A stretch of 35,837 bases of DNA from an uncultured Merdimonas sp. GTDB lineage: Bacteria > Bacillota > Clostridia > Lachnospirales > Lachnospiraceae. Positions 15,248 through 23,714 of the stretch are shown in pieces (the first letter of the stretch is position 1; every line of letters starts with the position of its first letter). The notes under the pieces were generated by a model. That model did no database searches, was not told the DNA's origin, and was given only the letters and a program-made list of their open reading frames with translations. The stretch is taken from assembly GCA_944375725.1 (NCBI GenBank), contig CALWAZ010000028.1:1-35837 (forward strand), written 5' to 3'. The position numbers were made by a program, and so were the translations under genes.

Positions 15248-16687
15248 TCAGGGAGTCTCCACATCCGGTTCTTCTTCCGGGGCAGTCTCTGTTCCGGCCA
15301 GATGGTAGCAGATGACCGGAGTGCCTTTCTCCACATAGCCGTAGAGCTCCTTAGCCACGGAAGGCGGAAGGTTGATACATCCGTGCGAACCGTTTGTTTT
15401 GTAAATATTTCCGCCGAAGGAGCTTCTCCAGTTCGCGTCATGCATGCCGATATTTCCGTTAAACGGCATCCAGTAGGAGACCGGAGTCTCGTAGTTTTCC
15501 CCTGTCAGGGTAGCGTTCCGCTGTTTATAGGTAATGCCGTATACGCCGGCCGGTGTGTCGTAGCCCCGGGAGGAGTTGCCGGACACAAAATCTGACTCCA
15601 GGATCAGCTTTCCATCCTGATAGAAGAAGAGGTGCTGAGCGGTCAGATTGATTTCCACATAAGTCGTTCCATAATCAGGAGTATCGTAGGAAGCGGCTGT
15701 CTGGTAATAAACAGGCGTCCGTTCTCCGCTTTCTCCGTTTTCAATCATCTCTGCCAGCTCTTTTGCTTCCTGGGTGTAGTTCATCCACCAGCCATAATCC
15801 CCTGAATCAATGGTAATCTCCGGGCCATAACTGGTCTTAAAGGTACGGGGCCGGAAAATGGTATCGTATTTTTTGCGGAGCGTGGCCACATAATCCGCCA
15901 CCTTTTCCTGGTCCAGCTCCACCTGGAATCCATCATCGACCGTCACCCAGGTGCTGATTGTGACTCCGTCAAGGACCTCTGTGTGCTCTCCAAACCGGTA
16001 TGTAATCGTGATATCCGCGTAGCTCTGGAGCTTTTTCAGAGCTGCCAGAAGCTGTTCATTATCGGAAGTAATCTGCGGCTCATGATAGCAGCCTTCCTGA
16101 ACCAGATCCAGCTGTTCTTCCAGACGGTCTACCGCCGAGGAAACTGCTTCCAGTGTCCGGTCATAATCCAGCTCATTGCCTTCTGTTTCCGGGATAATCT
16201 GAAAACCATTTTCCGGCGTATATTCTGAGATATGAGCGTCTGATGGGGGAACAGCAGAATCCGCCTGCAGCCCCTTCAGCTGTAAGAGCTGTTCCTCAAG
16301 GGCCTGCTGGTCATAGGTTACCAGTTCTTCCGTTTCATGAGACTCCCCGGAAGCCAGGAACCAGAGCCAGCTGTTCTGCTGTTTCAGAATCTCTTCCAGC
16401 GGTTCTGTAGAGCTGTATTTTAACGAGATATCTCTGCCGGCTATCGTTTCTTCCAGCGGGCTTCCATCAGACTGGCGCTCCGTAATCCGCAGAGAGTAAT
16501 CCTGTACCCGTTCTACCAGATCCTGTACGGTCATATTTGATACATCAATCCGGTCAATCACCGTACCCTTAAGAAAATGGCTGTGGTAATAAAACAGCCC
16601 GCCTATGTATACCGCCGCGGCGGCCAGAAGTAGAAGCAGTAAAATATTCCGCAGTATGTTTTTCTTCTTTTTCCTTCTTTTTTTCAT
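15248..16687 (-). CDS. L,D-transpeptidase (YkuD) with peptidoglycan-binding/PG-4-like region
   Basis: A 479-residue envelope protein. It has a lysine/arginine-rich cytoplasmic N-terminus and one membrane segment (about residues 12-33), then a long extracytoplasmic region with two helical-strand repeats of the type called putative peptidoglycan-binding domain 4. The C-terminal YkuD domain (about 335-465) has a GMHD histidine motif and SHGCIN with catalytic Cys437. It forms 3-3 crosslinks or attaches proteins to peptidoglycan outside the membrane. An acidic proline-rich tail (EEEPDVETP) ends the protein. The SD GAAAGGAC precedes the ATG. It is a single gene, with a terminator at 15180. Confidence 0.93.
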   Translation of the reverse strand: MKKRRKKKKNILRNILLLLLLAAAAVYIGGLFYYHSHFLKGTVIDRIDVSNMTVQDLVERVQDYSLRITERQSDGSPLEETIAGRDISLKYSSTEPLEEILKQQNSWLWFLASGESHETEELVTYDQQALEEQLLQLKGLQADSAVPPSDAHISEYTPENGFQIIPETEGNELDYDRTLEAVSSAVDRLEEQLDLVQEGCYHEPQITSDNEQLLAALKKLQSYADITITYRFGEHTEVLDGVTISTWVTVDDGFQVELDQEKVADYVATLRKKYDTIFRPRTFKTSYGPEITIDSGDYGWWMNYTQEAKELAEMIENGESGERTPVYYQTAASYDTPDYGTTYVEINLTAQHLFFYQDGKLILESDFVSGNSSRGYDTPAGVYGITYKQRNATLTGENYETPVSYWMPFNGNIGMHDANWRSSFGGNIYKTNGSHGCINLPPSVAKELYGYVEKGTPVICYHLAGTETAPEEEPDVETP

Positions 16688-16871
16688 TATATTCTTTTGT
16701 CCTTTCTGTATAACCTGTCGTTTTTATTATGAATCAAAAGGATGGATCATTCAATCACTTCCTCTAATTATACAAACAGCTTTTCCGGGGTACAATAGCT
16801 TTTTTCTTTTTCTTTTCTTAATAATGCTTAAAGCTTCTGTGATACCGCGGAAGCATGGTGAAAGATAAAAG

Positions 16872-16908
16872 ACAGGTATTAGACATTCCGGCGGAGAAGT
16901 TCTATAAT
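16872..16908 (+). promoter_or_regulatory. promoter P2 with ACRGGTATTAGAC box (flavodoxin)
   Basis: ACAGGTATTAGACA (16872-16885) includes a -35 TAGACA (16880-16885), a 17-nt spacer and TATAAT (16903-16908). The box is identical at 13 of 14 positions to P1 at 13184. Confidence 0.75.
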
Positions 16909-16968
16909 AAATAACAGAAGCGGAAGCGGTAAAAGCTTTCATGTATTTTATTGAAGGAGGCAGATTTT

Positions 16969-17445
16969 ATGAGCAAGACTTTAGTAGCGTATTTCTCCGC
17001 CAGCGGAACCACAAAACGCGCGGCGGAAAAGCTGGCGGCAGCGGCAGACGGCGATCTGTATGAAATCAAGCCTGCAGTTCCCTATACCAGCGCGGACCTG
17101 AACTGGCAGGACAAGCATTCCCGCAGTTCTGTGGAAATGAATGATCCCTCCTCCCGGCCGGAGCTGGCGGATAAGGACGCCGGTATCGCAGAGTATGAGC
17201 GGATCTTTCTGGGCTTTCCCATCTGGTGGTATACAGCGCCGCATATCATCCGTACTTTTCTGGAAAGCTATGATTTTACCGGAAAGACTATTATCCTGTT
17301 TGCCACTTCCGGTGGCAGCGGGCTGGGTAAGACTGCGAAAGAGCTGGCTTCCAGCTGCCCCGGCGCAAAGATTGAGGACGGGAAAATGCTCAATGGAAAT
17401 CCTTCGGAAGACGCGCTGAAGCAGTGGGCGGAGAGCTTTCGCTGA
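16969..17445 (+). CDS. flavodoxin
   Basis: A 158-residue FMN-binding electron carrier or quinone reductase-like protein. LVAYFSASGTTKRAAEKLA is the phosphate-binding loop; IFLGFPIWWYTAPHIIRTFLE and ILFATSGGSGLGKTAKELA are the isoalloxazine-contacting loops of the flavodoxin_4 type. The start is ATG 16969 with GAAGGAGG eight nt upstream. A TTG in frame at 16951 is rejected because it lies within the SD. It has its own P2 promoter, shared in sequence with the MerR/AKR genes, suggesting induction under redox or electrophile stress. A hairpin terminator follows at 17491. Confidence 0.92.
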   Translation: MSKTLVAYFSASGTTKRAAEKLAAAADGDLYEIKPAVPYTSADLNWQDKHSRSSVEMNDPSSRPELADKDAGIAEYERIFLGFPIWWYTAPHIIRTFLESYDFTGKTIILFATSGGSGLGKTAKELASSCPGAKIEDGKMLNGNPSEDALKQWAESFR

Positions 17446-17490
17446 GCTGGAAAGCAGAACCATCGAAAGCCGTCTTTCCTTTATGCAGAC

Positions 17491-17534
17491 AGGAGCGCCT
17501 GTGATATATGAAATATCAGCAGGCGCTCCTTTTG
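17491..17534. terminator. rho-independent terminator between flavodoxin and kinase genes
   Basis: AGGAGCGCCTG (17491-17501) pairs with CAGGCGCTCCT (17520-17530), with inner TGATAT/ATATCA pairing and a T-run after it. Confidence 0.9.
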
Positions 17535-17548
17535 TCTTTCTCCGTGAT

Positions 17549-18139
17549 TTAAATATCATCTTCCAGGCGCGGGAGAATTTCCTTCATGGACTGTTCGAAT
17601 TCTTCGTCGGAGGAATTGTAGAACAGCAGCAGATCGTGCCCCGCGTCCAGCCGTTTCAGCGGTTCCGGAATAGAGAAGTCCACGGTCTTGATATATTCAT
17701 CCCAGTGCTCCAGTTTCCAGGTATCCCGTTCGGAGTTCCTTTCGATGATTCTTTTGTGGCAGACCACCGGACTGGTGACCACCCAGATGATCACCAGCTT
17801 CGCGTTTTTGGCACGGAGCTTATTGCGGAACCGTTCCAGAGTTTCCTCGCTGTGCACCTCTTTGGTAAACGGAGCGTTGATCAGAACAATATCATCGTAT
17901 TCCAGAGCCTCCACCCCGATATCCACAATCGTTTCGTATTCATAATCCCGGATATTCTTTTCAAAAAATTCCGAGCTTCTGTTTATTTCTTCTCCGGCCG
18001 CGGCAAACACCCGGTTGGACAGGGGGATCAGGGTATCCTTGTCAAGATAAACCACATGCCGCAGGCTTTTCGCCAGCTGTTTTGAAATATAGGTTTTGCC
18101 GCAGGCGGGCGGAGAAGTAACTAAAATCATTTTTTTCAT
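17549..18139 (-). CDS. P-loop NTPase / zeta-toxin-like small kinase
   Basis: A 196-residue protein. The Walker A SPPACGKT (9-16) follows a hydrophobic strand MILVT; VVYLDKDTLIPLS resembles the substrate-binding DxD region, VLINAPFTKE is the Walker B-like strand, and RIIERNSERD gives lid arginines. This is the AAA_33/zeta-toxin-type kinase fold acting on a nucleotide or small metabolite; the substrate is not predictable. The start has no strong SD and lies 4 bp after the stop of the HtrA gene, so the two are likely co-transcribed from the htrA side. Confidence 0.8.
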   Translation of the reverse strand: MKKMILVTSPPACGKTYISKQLAKSLRHVVYLDKDTLIPLSNRVFAAAGEEINRSSEFFEKNIRDYEYETIVDIGVEALEYDDIVLINAPFTKEVHSEETLERFRNKLRAKNAKLVIIWVVTSPVVCHKRIIERNSERDTWKLEHWDEYIKTVDFSIPEPLKRLDAGHDLLLFYNSSDEEFEQSMKEILPRLEDDI

Positions 18140-18142
18140 AGG

Positions 18143-19375
18143 TTACTGCTGCTGGGCTTCCTGCGCGGATCCGAGCGTGACATTCAGAGTCTGTTCCACA
18201 TATTTTCCGTTGTCGGACCGCTGGACTGTAACGCCGATGGTCTCGCCGGAAGCATAATACTGCAAAGTATCCCGGAGCTGTTCAATACTGGTCACTGAGC
18301 GGCGGTCAAGAGAAGTGATGATATCGCCTTCCTGAATGCCTGCCTGGGCGGCCGGTCCGTTCTCCACAACCGATGTGACAACCACACCGCTGGGGATGCC
18401 ATAGAGCTGGGTTACATCAGAGGAAACGGTCTGTCCCTGGATTCCCAGATAGGAGGCCTGGCTTTCGTCTACCTTTTCCCGGGTAGTCAGATTCATCAGT
18501 TCCTTTAAGCTGGTTTCCGCCTTGTCGATGGGGATAGCGAAACCGATATTGTCTACGGAGCTTCCGGTGGAAGTGGCAGCTGACTTGGCCTCATTGATGC
18601 CGATCAGCTCTCCGTTCATGTTCAGAAGAGCGCCGCCGCTGTTGCCGGGATTGATAGCTGCATCGGTCTGTATCAGGCCGGTGGAATTGATGGTTTCCCC
18701 GCTTTCATAGGTGAGCGTCAGGTCACGGTTCAGGGCGCTGACACAGCCTGTAGTAACAGACTGTCCGTATCCGAGAGCGTTTCCAATCGCCACCACTTCC
18801 TGGCCCAGCTCCAGCTCATCGGAGTCTCCGATAGTGGCTACCTTTATATTGTTTCTGGTGTCGTCCGGAATATCTGAAAGTTTTACAGACACGACAGCCA
18901 GATCGTTGTTTACATCTGTGCCTTTGACTGCGCCGGCCACGCTGGTCTCATCGATAAAGCCCACCGAAAGACTGGAGGCGCCCTCCACCACATGGTTATT
19001 TGTGGCGATCAAAAGCTCCGAATCATTCTCGCCGACAATTACGCCGGTGCCGGCTCCCTGTACCTCATACTGCATGGTGCCTCCGAAGAAGCTGCGCATT
19101 TCTTCCACGGACATGGTGGAAATGGTTACCAGAGACGGCATCGCGTTTTTGGCTACCTCTGTGACCGCGGTGCTCTCATCAGAGCCGTTAATCTGAATCG
19201 TGCTCGTCTGGGGGATCGACGCGGCGCTGCTGTTCCCACTGTAGATGCTGTTCCCCAGGAGATTGACGCCATACATGACGCCTCCGGCGATCAGTCCAAA
19301 TACAAGTGCCATTACGATCAGCAGTCCCCATTTTCTCTGAAGGGACATAGGCTGTCTCTCTTCATTGTTCATCAT
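18143..19375 (-). CDS. htrA: HtrA/DegP-type serine protease with PDZ domain
   Basis: A 410-residue membrane-anchored protease. The N-terminus is short and cytoplasmic, with a membrane helix at about residues 17-41. A Ser/Thr-rich linker and a trypsin-like domain follow: His128 in TNNHVVEG, Asp158 in NNDLAVV and Ser246 in NPGNSGGAL. The C-terminal PDZ (about 310-400) has VVVTSVVENGPAAQAGIQEGDIITSL-like elements. HtrA degrades or refolds damaged exported proteins under envelope stress. ATG 19375 (or 19372) follows GAAAGAGGG; an in-frame start at 19501 lacks an SD and adds an implausible polar stretch. The kinase gene follows directly. Confidence 0.95.
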   Translation of the reverse strand: MMNNEERQPMSLQRKWGLLIVMALVFGLIAGGVMYGVNLLGNSIYSGNSSAASIPQTSTIQINGSDESTAVTEVAKNAMPSLVTISTMSVEEMRSFFGGTMQYEVQGAGTGVIVGENDSELLIATNNHVVEGASSLSVGFIDETSVAGAVKGTDVNNDLAVVSVKLSDIPDDTRNNIKVATIGDSDELELGQEVVAIGNALGYGQSVTTGCVSALNRDLTLTYESGETINSTGLIQTDAAINPGNSGGALLNMNGELIGINEAKSAATSTGSSVDNIGFAIPIDKAETSLKELMNLTTREKVDESQASYLGIQGQTVSSDVTQLYGIPSGVVVTSVVENGPAAQAGIQEGDIITSLDRRSVTSIEQLRDTLQYYASGETIGVTVQRSDNGKYVEQTLNVTLGSAQEAQQQ

Positions 19376-19532
19376 AGTTATGCCCTCTTTCTTTTGCGTG
19401 GGAGAAGCGTGTGATTGCACAGAGAACGCAGAAGCTATACTTTCGGGTCTGTCCTGCCGGATGTCATGGCTGTTTTCAATGCGGGTACAGCCGTTTCTCA
19501 AATGCCTGCTGTCACGTGTGATAACTTCTGCG

Positions 19533-19562
19533 TTGACTTCTGCACCGCCCCGCCCTTATAAT
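19533..19562 (+). promoter_or_regulatory. promoter of the AraC-family regulator
   Basis: TTGACT (19533-19538), 18-nt spacer, TATAAT (19557-19562), about 100 bp upstream of the start at 19664. Confidence 0.65.
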
Positions 19563-19663
19563 ACCCTATAATAATAAAAGTGCGGATTAGAAATGGAAAG
19601 AAACTATCGTGCCAAAAAATGATAAAGTTGTGCCATACCGCAAAAATAACAGGAGGAAATCAT

Positions 19664-20575
19664 ATGTGCGGCAAGATAATCGAGACAGATGAAAACATGA
19701 TGGAGACACTCCGGTATTATAAGGGAGAAATGCCTGTCATACGGCTGGACAACTGCTTTGACGATTACCGAAACGGGGAAATGGCGTGCCACTGGCATCC
19801 GGAATTCCAGTTTGGCCTGCTGCTGAGAGGAGAACTGGAATACAGCTTCTTTCAGAGTCCAGTTTCCAAAATTCAGCGGGTCATCCGGCCTGGGGAAGGG
19901 TTCTTTATTAATTCCAGAGTGCTTCACAGCTGCCGGCAGCTGGCCGCCGGGACGGAAATTTTTACCTTTGGCATGGTTCCCGGCTTTTTTGTGTCTCCGC
20001 TTTTCGGGAATCTTTATCAGAAAATTGTGTTTCCGATTCTTCATTCCCGGGCGTTTGGATTTTTTCTCTCAAAGGAAAAGAAGGAAGAGGCGGAAATGCT
20101 GGAGCTATACCGCAGATTCCATAATCTCTGTCCGGAAGATATCGATTATGAGCTGAACAGCATGGAGCTGATCTGCCGTATCTGGAAGGGAGTCTTTCAG
20201 AGACTGAACGGGCAGAAGAGCTTTCTGCCGGACAGAAGCATGGATTTTTCCCATGTCGGCCGGATACATAAGATGCTGGCATTCATTCAGACCCATTATC
20301 AGGAGCCCCTTTCGGTGGACCAGATTGCCCAGGCGGGAGAGGTGAGCCGGCGGGAATGCTTCCGCTGTTTCCGCTCCCTCATCAATCAAACCCCGATGGA
20401 ATATCTGAATCAGTACAGGCTTTCCGTGGCCGCTCATCTGCTTTCCTCCGGCAGTCAGCCCCTGGCTTCCATCAGCGAATCCTGCGGGTTCGAAAATATC
20501 AGCTATTTCACAAAACTTTTTAAAAGACGCTTTGGCATGACGCCCGGACAGTTCCGCTCCGGAAACGAGGGGTAA
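19664..20575 (+). CDS. AraC-family transcriptional regulator with cupin sensor
   Basis: A 303-residue protein. ATG 19664 follows AGGAGG; 28 in-frame codons upstream lie in the leader and lack an SD. The N-terminal cupin-like sensor (about 30-110) has CHWHPEFQFGLLLRGELEY and RPGEGFFINSRVLHSCRQ, the typical small-molecule pocket of AraC regulators. The C-terminal double HTH (about 205-300) has DQIAQAGEVSRRECFRCFR and the hallmark ISESCGFENISYFTKLFKRRFGMTPGQFR in its final helices. The EFR1 ferredoxin gene follows 76 bp later with its own promoter and is a candidate target. Confidence 0.93.
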   Translation: MCGKIIETDENMMETLRYYKGEMPVIRLDNCFDDYRNGEMACHWHPEFQFGLLLRGELEYSFFQSPVSKIQRVIRPGEGFFINSRVLHSCRQLAAGTEIFTFGMVPGFFVSPLFGNLYQKIVFPILHSRAFGFFLSKEKKEEAEMLELYRRFHNLCPEDIDYELNSMELICRIWKGVFQRLNGQKSFLPDRSMDFSHVGRIHKMLAFIQTHYQEPLSVDQIAQAGEVSRRECFRCFRSLINQTPMEYLNQYRLSVAAHLLSSGSQPLASISESCGFENISYFTKLFKRRFGMTPGQFRSGNEG

Positions 20576-20578
20576 ATC

Positions 20579-20607
20579 TTGACATTGCAAAACGATGGGG
20601 CTATAAT
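20579..20607 (+). promoter_or_regulatory. consensus sigma-A promoter of the EFR1 ferredoxin gene
   Basis: A perfect TTGACA (20579-20584), 17-nt spacer and TATAAT (20602-20607), 45 bp before the start at 20652. Confidence 0.9.
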
Positions 20608-20651
20608 TGGTGTAAATTTTAATACTACAGGAATAGTCAGGAGGAATCAAC

Positions 20652-21413
20652 ATGAGTGTTGTACAGATTGTTTTCAGTCCCACAGGAGGAACACAGAAAG
20701 CTGCGGATATGATTACTTCGGAATGGGAGAAGCCCATAGAAAAGATTGATTTGTCTGACGCGGGCACGGATTTCAGCGCGTATACGCTGAAGGAAGAGGA
20801 CATGGCAGTAATCGCTGTCCCTTCTTTCGGAGGACGTGTGCCGGCTCTGGCTGTAGAAAGGCTGGAACAGATCCACGGAGGCGGGGCGCGCTGCGTGCTT
20901 GTCTGTGTCTATGGAAACCGGGCCTATGAGGATACGCTTGTGGAGCTGGAGGATGCCGCGAAGCAGAGCGGATTCCGGGTCGCCGCCGGTGTGGCAGCGG
21001 TTGCGGAGCATTCTATTATGCATCAGTATGCGGCAGGCCGTCCGGATGAGGAAGATCGGAATATTCTGCGTGCTTTCGCGGAAAAAATCCGCGCGAAAAT
21101 CGAAAGCGGAGAGGAATCCGAGCCGGAGCTTCCGGGGAACCGCCCCTATAAGAAAGCCGGAGGGGCTGGTATGGTGCCCAAGGCAGATCATAACTGCAAT
21201 GGCTGCGGACGCTGCGCGGAACGCTGTCCGGCCCAGGCTATCAGCAGAGAGAATCCCCGTGTCACAGACAGTAAAAAGTGCATTTCCTGCATGCGCTGTG
21301 TGACAGAATGTCCTCAGTCAGCCCGCAAGGTAAACAGCGCTATGCTGGCCGCGGCTTCTCTGGCGCTGAAAAAAGCATGCTCCGGAAGAAAAGAGGCGGA
21401 GCTGTTCCTGTAA
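20652..21413 (+). CDS. EFR1-family ferrodoxin (flavodoxin plus 2[4Fe-4S] fusion)
   Basis: A 253-residue fusion. The N-terminal flavodoxin-like domain (1-150) has VFSPTGGTQKAADMI as the FMN phosphate loop, VPSFGGRVPA and CVYGNRAYEDTLVEL. The C-terminal ferredoxin domain (about 178-230) has CNGCGRCAERCPAQAI and CISCMRCVTECPQSA, two complete CxxCxxCxxxCP motifs. Such proteins occur widely in gut Clostridia as presumed electron-transfer or reductase proteins. It is driven by a strong promoter next to an AraC regulator, and the Rrf2 gene converges on it. Confidence 0.92.
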   Translation: MSVVQIVFSPTGGTQKAADMITSEWEKPIEKIDLSDAGTDFSAYTLKEEDMAVIAVPSFGGRVPALAVERLEQIHGGGARCVLVCVYGNRAYEDTLVELEDAAKQSGFRVAAGVAAVAEHSIMHQYAAGRPDEEDRNILRAFAEKIRAKIESGEESEPELPGNRPYKKAGGAGMVPKADHNCNGCGRCAERCPAQAISRENPRVTDSKKCISCMRCVTECPQSARKVNSAMLAAASLALKKACSGRKEAELFL

Positions 21414-21447
21414 CCTGCTCCAGAAGAACGGGACAGGAGCCAGGCTG

Positions 21448-21903
21448 TCAGAGGGTATTGGTATCGGGCTCTTCCGGGAGTGCCTGATGATATTCGGAAA
21501 GAATATTTTCCAGCGTAATGCTTTTTAAGCTGCTGCGCAGGTCTTCACGGATTTTTCCGTAGGAATGCTCCAGAACTCCGTGGATATTTCTCCCTACGGG
21601 ACAATAAGGCGACGGATCCTCATGGATCCCTATGAGCCTGGAAAGAAAATCCGGCTCAAGGGCCGCGCAGATATCGTACAGCGTGATTTCACGGGGCGGA
21701 CGGCACAGAGTCGCGCCGCCCGTCCCGTATTTTACAAACAGAATTCCGCCCTTTTTCAGGGCACTCAGGATATTTCGAATGGTGACAGCATGCACGCCGG
21801 TAGAGCGTGAGAGCAGGTCACTGGTCACCCTGGTCTTTTCCCCATATTCATAGATAAAAATAAGGCAGTGGACTGCCACAGAACATTTCGTACTGATATG
21901 CAC
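21448..21903 (-). CDS. Rrf2-family transcriptional regulator
   Basis: A 151-residue protein with the Rrf2 winged-helix N-terminus: residues 1-20 are the family start, SRSTGVHAVTIRNILSALKKGGIL is the HTH and recognition helix, and GTGGATLCRPPREITLYDI is the wing with the typical aGxxGGxxLarpp pattern. The three-cysteine cluster of IscR/NsrR iron-sulfur sensors is not present (only one Cys in PYCPVGRN after the wing), so it is probably not an Fe-S sensor of that type. It converges on the EFR1 gene and diverges from dinB; its 5' region has its own AT-rich promoter around 21930-21950. Confidence 0.88.
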   Translation of the reverse strand: MHISTKCSVAVHCLIFIYEYGEKTRVTSDLLSRSTGVHAVTIRNILSALKKGGILFVKYGTGGATLCRPPREITLYDICAALEPDFLSRLIGIHEDPSPYCPVGRNIHGVLEHSYGKIREDLRSSLKSITLENILSEYHQALPEEPDTNTL

Positions 21904-22022
21904 AGAGAGTTCCTTCCTTTTTCAGATTTTCTTTATTATAGTGCAAAAACAGGTCTCTGTAAACATTTTGTAAAGCGGCACAGGACCGCGGCATACGGAG
22001 AACAGAAGGAAGAATTATCCTC

Positions 22023-22051
22023 TTGACGCAGGAACACATGTTCGCCATAAT
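22023..22051 (+). promoter_or_regulatory. SOS promoter of dinB with LexA box
   Basis: TTGACG (22023-22028), 17-nt spacer, CATAAT (22046-22051). The spacer holds GAACACATGTTCG (22032-22044), a match to the Gram-positive LexA/DinR box CGAAC-N4-GTTCG with only the first C changed to G. LexA bound here would block polymerase directly. Confidence 0.88.
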
Positions 22052-22070
22052 GATAACAAAGGAGGCGGAC

Positions 22071-23348
22071 ATGAAGTTGAAATCAGAAAAGAAGGTCATT
22101 TTTCATATAGATGTAAATTCGGCTTTCCTCAGCTGGGAGGCCGTCTACCGTCTGCGCCATCTGGGCGGAACCATGGATCTGCGGAAAGAGGTTTCCGCGG
22201 TGGGAGGCGATACAGCCCTGCGGCATGGGATTATCCTCGCAAAATCCATCCCGGCCAAACGGTATCAGATTCAGACAGGCGAGACGATCTGGGAAGCCAG
22301 GCGGAAATGTCCGGAGCTGATCCTAGTACCGCCAAACTACAGTCTTTATGAGCAGTGTTCCCGGGGACTGATGGAAATTCTGCGCAGTTATTCTCCTTTG
22401 GTGGAGCAGTATTCCATAGATGAGGCCTTCGTGGATATGACAGGCACAGAAGGACTCTGGGGAGATCCCCTGACAGCCGCCGGCAGGATCCGGGATCATG
22501 TCCGGGATATGCTGGGCTTTACAGTCAATATCGGCATTTCCGAAAATAAGCTTCTGGCCAAGATGGCATCGGACTTTCAAAAGCCGGATCAGACGCATAC
22601 TCTCTGGAAATCAGAGATACAGGAAAAGATGTGGCCGCTTCCGGCAGGAGAGCTGTTTTTTGCCGGCAGGGCTTCCACGGCAAAGCTTTCCAGGCTGGGC
22701 ATCCGCACCATAGGAGAACTGGCCCGGACAGAACCGGGGATTTTGAAGGCGCATCTGAAGAAACAGGGGGAGCTGCTCTGGGCCTTTGCCAATGGAAGGG
22801 ATGTGTCTGTGGTTCAGTCAGAGCCTCCGGCCAACAAAGGGTACGGAAACAGCACGACGACTGCTTTTGATGTGGAAGACGCTTCCACAGCCCGGCTGGT
22901 TCTTCTGGCCCTTTCGGAAACTGTGGGAGCGAGGCTGCGTGCGGCTAAAGTCCGGGCAGAGGTCATTGCTGTAGGAATCAGAACCTGTGATTTTCAGTAT
23001 TCCAGCCATCAGATGACGCTTCCGGACGGAACTGACATTACTGCGGAGATTCACCGGTATGCCTGCCGGCTTTTTGAGGAGCTGTGGGATGGAAGAGCCA
23101 TCCGCCATCTCGGAATTCATACCGGCCGGATACGGGACGGTTCCGGCGCGCGCCAGATGAACATGTTTGAGGATACAGATTATGAGAAGCTGAGGAGCAT
23201 GGACGCGGCTGTGGATCGGATACGGGGAAGATACGGGGCAGATGCCGTCCGGCGGGCAGTCTTTGCCGGAAGCCCCATCGATCATATGTCCGGCGGAATT
23301 TCACGTGAAAAAAGGACTGTTGATTATACGAAAATCAGGGTAAAATAA
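22071..23348 (+). CDS. dinB: Y-family DNA polymerase (DinB / Pol IV type)
   Basis: A 425-residue translesion polymerase. HIDVNSAFLSWEA (12-24) carries the first catalytic Asp14 and YSIDEAFVDMTG (114-125) the Asp117/Glu118 pair. GRASTAKLSRLGIRTIGELA is the thumb helix-hairpin-helix, and the little finger follows. ARQMNMF (Gln362-Phe366) is a probable beta-clamp-binding motif. ATG 22071 follows AAAGGAGG; the TTG at 22023 is part of the promoter -35 and is rejected. The LexA box makes it an SOS gene. It heads an apparent cassette with the 105-residue unknown protein and the SRAP peptidase. Confidence 0.94.
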   Translation: MKLKSEKKVIFHIDVNSAFLSWEAVYRLRHLGGTMDLRKEVSAVGGDTALRHGIILAKSIPAKRYQIQTGETIWEARRKCPELILVPPNYSLYEQCSRGLMEILRSYSPLVEQYSIDEAFVDMTGTEGLWGDPLTAAGRIRDHVRDMLGFTVNIGISENKLLAKMASDFQKPDQTHTLWKSEIQEKMWPLPAGELFFAGRASTAKLSRLGIRTIGELARTEPGILKAHLKKQGELLWAFANGRDVSVVQSEPPANKGYGNSTTTAFDVEDASTARLVLLALSETVGARLRAAKVRAEVIAVGIRTCDFQYSSHQMTLPDGTDITAEIHRYACRLFEELWDGRAIRHLGIHTGRIRDGSGARQMNMFEDTDYEKLRSMDAAVDRIRGRYGADAVRRAVFAGSPIDHMSGGISREKRTVDYTKIRVK

Positions 23349-23361
23349 AAGGGTGGTAAGC

Positions 23362-23679
23362 ATGAAAATAGAAACCGGGACAGCTGTACGGCATGGGGAT
23401 GAGGGGAATCTTGGAGGCAGGCTGGAAGAGATCGCCTGCGGCGTATGGTTTACCAGCAGGGGCACGGCCATTCCGAAGCTTGTGAAATACCAGGATGAAA
23501 CAGGCATGATTCACAGCATAGGCCCCATCCGGGTGCTGTCGGGAGAGAAGAAATATTACTGCGGCATCCCCATTCAGGAATACCGCTGCAGCACAGTCAT
23601 TGGAAACCGGGAGATCCTGTTCCGGCTGTATTATTACATGGAGACGAACTGCTGGAAACTGAGATGGGAGCAGATATGA
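23362..23679 (+). CDS. small protein in the SOS cassette, unknown function
   Basis: A 105-residue protein, 13 bp after dinB, with ATG 23362 after GGGTGG. It is predicted mostly beta, with many aromatic and charged residues: VWFTSRGTAIPKLVKYQDETG, IGPIRVLSGEKKYYCGIPIQEYRC, EILFRLYYYMETNCWKLRW. The alternation resembles small beta-rich proteins (such as DUF6504-type) found next to Y-family polymerases, and its place matches that of the polymerase accessory YolD in other Firmicutes, though no YolD motif is visible. These resemblances are weak. Being between dinB and an SRAP peptidase it is probably SOS-induced. Confidence 0.65.
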   Translation: MKIETGTAVRHGDEGNLGGRLEEIACGVWFTSRGTAIPKLVKYQDETGMIHSIGPIRVLSGEKKYYCGIPIQEYRCSTVIGNREILFRLYYYMETNCWKLRWEQI

Positions 23680-23714
23680 GCTTCGAAGATGTCTCTTAAG
23701 AATCAGGAGGAACT

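Noticed and set aside
16951-16968. TTG start for the flavodoxin
   Set aside because: It lies inside the SD sequence GAAGGAGG; ATG 16969 starts the conserved SKTLVAYF strand.
22023-22070. TTG start for dinB at 22023
   Set aside because: This segment is the promoter with LexA box; ATG 22071 has a strong SD and fits the family N-terminus.
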